From Triticum aestivum (lineage: Eukaryota; Streptophyta; Magnoliopsida; Poales; Poaceae), in the NCBI RefSeq assembly GCF_018294505.1, contig NC_057795.1:524959184-525023183 (forward strand): a stretch of DNA of 64,000 nucleotides. Direction: 5' to 3'. A program made the translations under genes and the position numbers. Shown here one piece after another: positions 57,167-64,000 of the stretch (positions are counted from its first letter, which is position 1; every line of letters starts with the position of its first letter). Under the pieces are notes generated by a model. The model saw nothing but the letters and a program-made list of their open reading frames with translations. It was not told the DNA's origin and ran no database searches.

Positions 57167-59206
57167 ATGACAGGATCCAGAGTCAATTCATGGGCTTTGT
57201 CGAACGCGGGAGACGTGCCACCACCTTTGCAAATACCACAACCGTCACGAGAGGTGCACCAACATCCAAATGCACATGATCAGGTTAATGTATCTATACC
57301 ACCATTTAATGGCCGTTTTAAACCTGCTTTATATATTGAATGGGAGTTCGACATAAAAAATATATTTGCTTCCCATAATTTCGATGAACATAAAAAGGTT
57401 AAGGTTGCGGTTGGTTCTTTCACTGGTTATGCTTTGGTTTGGTGGAGTGAATATTGTCGGTTACACCCTGATTATATACCTACTACTTGGGATGATTTGA
57501 AACTTGCCATGCGACATACTTTCGTCCCTGCTTATTATACTCGTGACATGATTAAGAAGTTGCAACACTTAAAACAAGGTAGTGAAACTGTAACAAAATA
57601 TTATGATGATTTACAAACTACCTTGTTGCATTCCTCTTTAGAAGAAAGTGAAGATGATTTTATGGATAGATTTTGGGGAGGATTAAACCGTGATATTCAA
57701 GAGATACTAATTCATGAAGAGTGTTATCCTATGGGCCATTTGTTTCATCTTGCTTGCAAAGCTGAACAGGAAATAAAACGACGTGTTGGCCACGAGGAGA
57801 ACAAGCGCACGGTGCACATTCCAAGAGTTGATATGATTGTTCCTTCAACTACTAGGCATACTATGACAACCACATCCGTTGTTGTCAGGACTACATCACC
57901 TCCACCATGTGACACATCGCCCCCGAGAGTGGCTACATCATCTGAGTTGATCATAAGAGGTAATGACAAAGGTACTGATCTTCCATCTCTACATGAGAAT
58001 GATGAATGCCTTGTCAATTTGAATGCACCATCTGATGAGCTACCCACTACTTTGATCACACCACCTATTTTAGAGGACTACGTTGATAATTTGACTTTGC
58101 CATGTGATCAAACAACTGAAATACCAACAATTTTGAGTGCACCCATTGAATTAACTATTGATGCAAAAGAACCAATGTTTAATCATTTTGATATGACCTC
58201 TAATCTTGGTGCTGATTCTGTGTTGAATGACTTATTGCATGTTTGCTTATTTAAGCATGTTGTAGCATGTAAATTTGATGCAAGTAAGGTTTATTCACCT
58301 ATGTTGGGATGGTTTAATGATGAACATTGTCAATCTTTTGAAATGAATAAGAGCTTCACTTATATGTGCAAATTGAGTTGCAATATTTTCATGCCTTCTA
58401 CTTCTTGTGCTAATTTTTTGGCTTTAGATTTTATGAACTATGCAAGTTACTCATCTATTCATGTGTCATATATGCAAAAATCAAGGGAAGTAAAAATGGA
58501 TGACATATACATATACAACATGTACACCTTGTCTCTTTTGTTAGCCACATTTCAGATTAAGCAACGCCGAGGACGGCTTTATTTTCAAGAAGGGGAGGAT
58601 GATGAGGACATGACTACCTTGGATATGACCAAAAATATTGCATATATGCATATTTGTCAGGTGATTTCTAGTGCAAACTATTCAATAATCTATTTATTTT
58701 ATCCAGAACAAAAATACTTCACACACTTTTGTGTTTTGTCTAATTGCAGGTGTATGGGACATTTGTACAATCCACATATGAAGATAAGGAAGAAAGAGAT
58801 GTTTATTTGCTGTCCAAAAAGTTCTCTCACGTCACTTTTGGCCCAAGAGAAGATAGAGTCCAAGTCTCTCACGTTCTGGATTCAGATTCGGACTGCACAG
58901 ACATACCTGACTCAAACCGCACACAAGTTTTTCATACGGACTCCGAATTGGGTGATTCTTTTTTTGTTGGAAACTAGATTTCGTGCACTTTCCAACCCAA
59001 TTGGAATCACCTTCAAATTCGTCCGGAGCGTTGAGTTGTGGACGAAACAATCTGATGCTGCAGCAGAATCCGAGTCAAACTACAAGTCCAAAGGTGTTAC
59101 ATCACCTCCACTTGGGCCCATTGGCCTTGTACGACCTAGATTTAGTTTTAGGCTGCCTTGGGACGTCCTCCCACCTCCTTGGCCGCCACCTCTTGCTCCT
59201 ATATAA
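57167..59206 (+). CDS. B2 gag-like protein with conserved C-terminal module, open frame
   Basis: Open from ATG 57167 (ACTAATCATGAC) to TAA 59204-59206, 679 codons; the most intact retrotransposon gene of the window. Residues ~45-215 are a gag capsid-like domain (YIEWEFDIKNIF, ALVWWSEYCRLHP, YYDDLQTTLL, RFWGGLNRDIQ, LACKAEQEIKRR). A Thr/Ser/Pro linker is followed by the module CLVNLNAPSDELP ... LLHVCLFKHVV ... LSLLLATFQIKQ, the polypurine-tract peptide FQEGEDDED and about 200 residues encoded in the LTR. No zinc knuckle, protease, RT or integrase. If made, it would probably form or join virus-like particles and depend on family A for enzymes. The stop codon lies within the LTR TATA box (CCTATATAAG). 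Confidence 0.85.
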   Translation: MTGSRVNSWALSNAGDVPPPLQIPQPSREVHQHPNAHDQVNVSIPPFNGRFKPALYIEWEFDIKNIFASHNFDEHKKVKVAVGSFTGYALVWWSEYCRLHPDYIPTTWDDLKLAMRHTFVPAYYTRDMIKKLQHLKQGSETVTKYYDDLQTTLLHSSLEESEDDFMDRFWGGLNRDIQEILIHEECYPMGHLFHLACKAEQEIKRRVGHEENKRTVHIPRVDMIVPSTTRHTMTTTSVVVRTTSPPPCDTSPPRVATSSELIIRGNDKGTDLPSLHENDECLVNLNAPSDELPTTLITPPILEDYVDNLTLPCDQTTEIPTILSAPIELTIDAKEPMFNHFDMTSNLGADSVLNDLLHVCLFKHVVACKFDASKVYSPMLGWFNDEHCQSFEMNKSFTYMCKLSCNIFMPSTSCANFLALDFMNYASYSSIHVSYMQKSREVKMDDIYIYNMYTLSLLLATFQIKQRRGRLYFQEGEDDEDMTTLDMTKNIAYMHICQVISSANYSIIYLFYPEQKYFTHFCVLSNCRCMGHLYNPHMKIRKKEMFICCPKSSLTSLLAQEKIESKSLTFWIQIRTAQTYLTQTAHKFFIRTPNWVILFLLETRFRALSNPIGITFKFVRSVELWTKQSDAAAESESNYKSKGVTSPPLGPIGLVRPRFSFRLPWDVLPPPWPPPLAPI

Positions 59207-59580
59207 GTAGATCCATCTAGTAGCTTTTCCTTGGGATTTGTTTAGTTAAAAGTTAGCCATTGCAACTTCGTGTACTTCGTTTGTGTCCAACGACCAGACC
59301 AAGACCGCTTCCGGATCCCCACCATTATCAATACTTCATATATATTTGCAATATTCAGATTGCTTTATCATATTCTTGCTCGTTCTTCGATTGCTTGCAG
59401 GAATAGACCTTCGTGGTCAGGCTGACCGTGCTTCCGGCATCGTCAGTAACCTCAGGAGATTGGTTTAGCGATTGCTAAGGCGCAACGTCGTGCACGTTTG
59501 TAGTCGGATCGTCAAAGTCGTCTCCACCAAATCGATAGTTATCATCTCATCGAAAGATCGGGACACCCCCGCCTCTATCA
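58600..59580 (+). mobile_element. B2 LTR2 (middle LTR)
   Basis: 981 bp, exact ends. It is preceded by a normal polypurine tract (58587-58599) and followed by AGTG, after which the sequence jumps into gag linker (GTCAGGACTTCATCAC) instead of the primer-binding site. Its U5 matches B1, not LTR1 or LTR3. Confidence 0.93.
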
Positions 59581-60321
59581 AGTGTCAGGACTTCATCACA
59601 TCCACCATGTGACACATCGCCCCCGAGAGTGGCTACATCATCTGAGTTGATCATAAGAGGTAATGACAAAGGTACTGATCTTCCATCTCTACATGAGAAT
59701 GATGAATGCCTTGTCAATTTGAATGCACCATCTGATGAGCTACCCACTACTTTGATCACACCACCTATTTTAGAGGACTACGTTGATAATTTGACTTTGC
59801 CATGTGATCAAACAACTGAAATACCAACAATTTTGAGTGCACCCATTGAATTAACTATTGATGCAAAAGAACCAATGTTTAATCATTTTGATATGACCTC
59901 TAATCTTGGTGATGATTCTGTGTTGAATGACTTATTGCATGTTTGCTTATTTAAGCATTTTGTAGCATGTAAATTTGATGCAAGTAAGGTTTATTCACCA
60001 ATGTTGGGATGGTTTAATGATGAACATTGTCAATCTTTTGAAATGAATAAGAGCTTCACTTATATGTGCAAACTGAGTTGCAATATTTTCATGCCTTCTA
60101 CTTCTTGTGCTAATTTTTTGGCTTTAGATTTTATGAACTATGCAAGTTACTCATCTATTCATGTGTCATATATGCAAAAATCAAGGGAAGTAAAAATGGA
60201 TGACATATACATATACAACATGTACACCTTGTCTCTTTTGTTAGCCACATTTCAGATTAAGCAACGCCGAGGACGGCTTTATTTTCAAGAAGGGGAGGAT
60301 GATGAGGACATGACTACCTAG
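59581..60321 (+). pseudogene. B2 second internal region, module only
   Basis: Repeats the last ~712 bp of the first internal region (from about 57888) and encodes the conserved module without the gag domain. It differs from the first copy at a few sites (GDDSVLND for GADSVLND, FKHFV for FKHVV). A TAG just inside LTR3 (near 60319) ends the frame. Confidence 0.88.
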
Positions 60322-61279
60322 GATATGACCAAAAATATTGCATATATGCATATTTGTCAGGTGATTTCTAGTGCAAACTATTCAATAATCTATTTATGTT
60401 ATCCAGAACAAAAATACTTCACACACTTTTGTGTTTTCTCTAATTGCAGGTGTATGGGACATTTGTACAATCCACATATGAAGATAAGGAAGAAAGAGAT
60501 GTTTATTTGCTGTCCAAAAAGTTCTTTCACGTCACTTTTGGCCCAAGAGAAGATAGAGTCCAAGTCTCTCACGTTCTGGATTCAGATTCGGACTGCACAG
60601 ACATACCTGACTCAAAACGCACACAAGTTTTTCATACGGACTCCGAATTGGGTGATTCTTTTTTTGTTGGAAACTAGATTTCGTGCACTTTCCAACCCAA
60701 TTGGAATCACCTTCAAATTCGTCCGGAGCGTTGAGTTGTGGACGAAACAATCTGATGCTGCAGCAGAATCCGAGTCAAACTACAAGTCCAAAGGTGTTAC
60801 ATCACCTCCACTTGGGCCCATTGGCCTTGTACGACCTAGATTTAGTTTTAGGCTGCCTTGGGACGTCCTCCCACCTCCTTGGACGCCACCCCTTGCTCCT
60901 ATATAAGTAGATCCATCTAGTAGCTTTTCCTTGGGATTTGTTTAGTTAAAAGTTAGCCATTGCAACTTCGTGTACTCCGTTTGTGTCCAACGACCAGACC
61001 AAGACCGCTTACGGATCCCCACCTTTATCAATACTTCATATATACTCGCAATATTCAGATTGCTTTTATCATATTCTTGCTTGTTCTTCGATTGCTTGCA
61101 GGAATAGACCTTCGTGGTCAGGTTGATTGTGCTCCGGCGTGGTCAATAACCTCTCGGAGTTGGTTTAGCGATTGCTAAGGCGCAACGTCGTGCACGTTTG
61201 TAGTCGGATCGTCAAAGTCGTCTCCACCAAATCGATAGTTATCATCTCATCGAAAGATCGGGACACCCCGCCTCTATCA
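60300..61279 (+). mobile_element. B2 LTR3 (3' LTR)
   Basis: 980 bp, exact ends, followed by GTTTG. Partner of LTR1, with about eleven differences by eye. Confidence 0.95.
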
Positions 61280-61284
61280 GTTTG

Positions 61285-61564
61285 TAACTACTTTAGATTA
61301 GAATATACTACTCCTCCAGTGCTAGTAGTCCTGCTCCACTACTACTCTACTGAAGCAAGTTAGGGCATAGTAGTAGGTACTGTAGGGAGTACTAGTATGG
61401 TGATCACTCAACCAAGTTGTCTGACTTCGATATGACCCTATGCTGCTGGTATGTGTCTCGTAAGTCAAGCGTCGTGCAGTAGTAATCATCACCTGTCCAC
61501 TTCCCGCATCACATATTTGCTTCTCCATCCTTGTCTGCACATAATCTCGTCCAATCTTCCATCC
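61285..61564. other. Low-copy stretch between B2 and a third family A insertion
   Basis: Rich in TACTAC/AGTAGT motifs. No coding or transposon signature I can support. Confidence 0.4.
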
Positions 61565-61809
61565 TGATGAGGACATCAATACAATTGTTACACCCACAGC
61601 CCCTGCTGCTATACATACTGGACCAATTACTAGAGCTCGTGCACGCCAACTAAATTACCAGGTACTTTCGTTTCTTGGTAATGATTCTAATGTTCATGAG
61701 AATATGATGCTGCCTAAATTGGATACATTTGTTTTGCTTACAAATGAAGGGCCTAGCTTGGAGAAGGATGAACATTGGAGCAAGAACAAGCATGGAGATG
61801 ATGGCATGC
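61565..61809 (+). mobile_element. Family A LTR, first 245 bp, interrupted
   Basis: Begins TGATGAGGACATCAATAC and matches A LTRs to GATGATGGCATGC, where another LTR begins. There is no polypurine tract before it, so this is a 5' or solo LTR. The rest should follow the inserted element beyond the window. Confidence 0.92.
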
Positions 61810-64000
61810 TGTCACATCCCTAGCTGCTGGTAGTGCTCTAGGCTAGCTTCATGTGTGCATCATGTCTATATTTTTGAAACTTGAATTGAGGAATATTGGA
61901 AGCCTCAAAACCCTAAATAAAAGAAGGGCAAAAACCCTCATTCATTGTTCCAAAATGCTCTTCTTAAATGTTTGATAATTTTTGGCAAGGGTTCTGGTCC
62001 CAACCAAAATATTGAACATTTTAGGAGGATTTATTTTTGGGACTTTGAATTTAAATCATTAGCTATTTGAATTTGAATTATATTCATATAATTAGAATAT
62101 AATTTCAAATATCCCTGAAATATTTTATGAGCTTTGGAAAAGTCCATCTAGCCAAATAAAAATATTAAGAGGAGCTTTTGGCATTGTTTGAATTATTTTT
62201 AAATTCAAAATAGTGGCAAAACGAAATTAAATAAAACAAAACAGAAGAAAAAAATAAAACAGAGCAGAGAAACTACCTGGCGCTCACCGTGCTGGCCCAG
62301 CCCCCCCTGCCAGTCCACTTGGTGGCCCAGCCCACCAGGGGCACCGCTGTCTTCAACCTCTGCCTACTGGCAGAGGCGTGTCGACGCGCCCGTGCCCGGG
62401 CCTCCACCTCCTGCTTCGCCGTGGCAGCCTCCCCGACATCCTCGCGACGCCACGGAGACACCCAGAGCCTCCCCTCGTTCTCCCCTCTCCCTCTGGACCG
62501 CTCCCCCTCCTCTGGCTCTCTCTTTCCCTCTCTTCCCTGTGATCCCCGAGCGCAGCCGTCGCCGCCGTCCGCCATAGCCGCAGCCACCAGCCCTCCCTCG
62601 CCCTCCGCCAGTTCCAGAAGCTCCGCCGTTGACCTCTACACCGTCCCCGCCAAGCCACACGAGCGGACGCGCCCTGCAGCGGCTTCCCCGACCTCTTCTT
62701 CAAGCTTCGGCCGCCGAGATCACCGGCGACCGTGTGCCCTCCCCGACGCCTCCCCGAGTTCGTCGTCCGCCCCGTTCGAATCCCCGTGAGCTTCTCTTCT
62801 ATTCCCCTCTCTCCCCGCGCGCTTTTACCCGCTCTATCCATGAAAACCACCGGAGCCGAGAGCTCCGTGCCGCCGGCCATGGCGGCGCCGTGGCCAGGGC
62901 CATCCCAGCGTGCGCCTGAGCGCGTCACCATGTTCGCCGCCCTCCCAGGAGCCCGCAGCGCCCTTCGGTCTCTCCTCTAGTGCTCTATAGCGCCACCCCA
63001 GGATTGCCCGAGCTGCTGCCGCCGCCAAACCTCGTTGCCGACCACTTTTCCGGCCACCCCAGCACCTATCACCGCCACCACTAGATGCGCGCCACTGCGC
63101 GCGTTCGAATGCAACAAACCACGGCCGAAACGATGCCATGTGGCTCGTTTTCGAGCCTCCGCCGCGTCTGGACTCGCCGGCGGCTAAACGCCGGCGACCG
63201 CTGACCCGATGACCGGCGTGGGTTGACCCCACTGCCCGGTTTGACCCCCCCTCTCTCTCACTGACATGCGGGCCCCGCCCGGCTAATTAAGTTAGGTTAG
63301 TATTAACTAAGCTAGGTTAGTTTAGTTAGACACTGACACTCGGGACCCACCGGTCAGGGGTTGACCGGACTGTGCCACGTTGACCTGCTGACATCATCAT
63401 GACATCAGGCTGACGCATTAATGAATTACTGGAATTATTAATATTCAGGAAATTCCAGAAAATGCCTAAAACTTCTAAAATTCATAGAAATTCAACCGTA
63501 ACTCCAAATTAAATAATTTATATATGAAAAATTATCAGAAAAATTCAAGGAATCCATCTGTACCATTTTCATGCATGTTAGAACAACTTATAGCTGCTGT
63601 ATAGCACAAATCAATTAAATGGCATTTGAATAATCACATATGGAGTTTGAATTTGAATCTTGTATTCAAACCAACTCCATTTAACTTGCTGCTAGTTGCA
63701 TTAGCTCAAAACACATTCATATTGCCATGTCATAGCATGCATCATATTGTGCATTGCATTGATCATGTTTCTTCTGTGTTTGCCGGTGTTGTTCCCCCTC
63801 GATAAACGCTGTACCGATGATGTGATCGTTGACACTGATGAAGAGCTATGTTATCTTCAGAAGTGCCAGGCAAGCAAAACCCCCTTGTTCATTCCGATAA
63901 AATCCCACTCTCTCGCTCCTGCTCTCTTTTACTGCATTAGGACAACAACGACATATTTGATACTTGCTGCGGTAGCTGAACCCTTTATCCTTTGCATGAC
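61810..64000 (+). mobile_element. Start of a different Ty3/gypsy LTR inserted in the A LTR
   Basis: Begins TGTCACATCCCTAGC, an LTR start typical of several abundant Triticeae gypsy families (Fatima, Sabrina and WHAM type). The preceding CATGC (61805-61809) is the likely target duplication. The sequence is long and non-coding: AT-rich (61860-62270), very GC-rich (62280-63260), then AT-rich again with GATAAAATCCCACTCTCTC-like text near 63896. The window ends inside it. Frames in the GC-rich part run on both strands and are not credible genes. Family name is a guess; LTR identity is fairly sure. Confidence 0.7.

Larger units (their letters stand above)
55140..61279 (+). mobile_element. Element B2, LTR-internal-LTR-internal-LTR composite
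   Basis: 6140 bp flanked by TSD GTTTG (55135-55139, 61280-61284). Units: LTR1 55140-56118, internal 56119-58599, LTR2 58600-59580, 5'-deleted internal 59581-60299, LTR3 60300-61279. LTR1 and LTR3 share private variants (GTGTTTTCTC, GTTCTTTCACG, A-like U5) and form the true outer pair. LTR2 has a different U5 subtype (CCTCAGGAGATTGG). The composite therefore joins two different B elements but entered the genome, or was bounded, as one unit. Confidence 0.93.

Noticed and set aside
62280..63240. Long open frames on both strands in the GC-rich segment near the right edge
   Set aside because: High GC removes stops by chance. The frames overlap on both strands, have Arg/Pro/Ala-rich unstructured text, and lie inside an LTR.

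Overview
The window looks like (peri)centromeric chromatin of a Triticeae grass (wheat, Aegilops, barley or rye type). Nearly all of it is nested Ty3/gypsy LTR retrotransposons. The main family, called A here, has the features of the plant centromeric CRM clade. These are LTRs bounded by TGATGAGGACATC...CTCTATCA, a TGGTATCAGA primer-binding site, and one gag-pol reading frame (gag, CCHC zinc knuckle, protease, RT, RNase H, integrase) that runs about 100 codons into the 3' LTR. In Triticeae the matching named families are Cereba/CRW and Quinta; I cannot choose between them without alignment. Short Stowaway MITEs, one of them Thalos-like, and a Triticeae-type gypsy LTR at the right edge support the same host group. 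I see no prokaryotic feature and no satellite array.

Layout. 1-45310 is one continuous nest of family A. Its left part is a minus-strand stack, LTR / internal / LTR / internal (1-8511), then a plus-strand LTR without target duplication (8512-9377) and a minus-strand gag-pol with an in-frame RT/RNase H deletion (9378-12689). Element A4 (12696-23310, TSD GTTAG) sits at the start of that gag. The broken minus 5'UTR resumes at 23311 and meets a plus-strand 5'UTR head to head near 24263-24271. Element A5 (25075-35497, TSD CTCTA) is inserted in that plus 5'UTR, which resumes at 35498 and leads into gag-pol A6, ending in a 3' LTR at 45310. A4, A5 and A6 each carry an inverted LTR/pol insert in the 3' half of pol.

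45311-47204 is a low-copy island with a decayed protein gene (TATA box, good start context, frameshift and stops) and a Stowaway MITE. 47205-51935 is B1, a complete element of a second family (B) with TSD GCAAT. 51936-55139 is another low-copy stretch with MITEs and a decayed gene on the minus strand that resembles the C-terminal half of SINA-like E3 ubiquitin ligases. 55140-61279 is B2, an LTR-internal-LTR-internal-LTR composite bounded by TSD GTTTG. 61285-61564 is unassigned, 61565-61809 is the start of another A LTR, and 61810-64000 is the start of a different gypsy LTR inserted into it.

How the parts work together. Family A encodes every retrotransposition function, although no copy here is intact. 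Family B encodes only a gag-like protein fused to a conserved module of unknown role. B shares with A the LTR ends, the R/U5 region, the primer-binding site and the polypurine tract, so it is probably a non-autonomous partner mobilised by A, like the noaCRR elements of rice. The most unusual signal is a set of eight junctions in which an LTR end, exact or within one base, is joined to internal pol with no target duplication. I read these as possible integrase-made joins between sibling copies. This and the mosaic structure of gag and LTRs are the best leads in the window.
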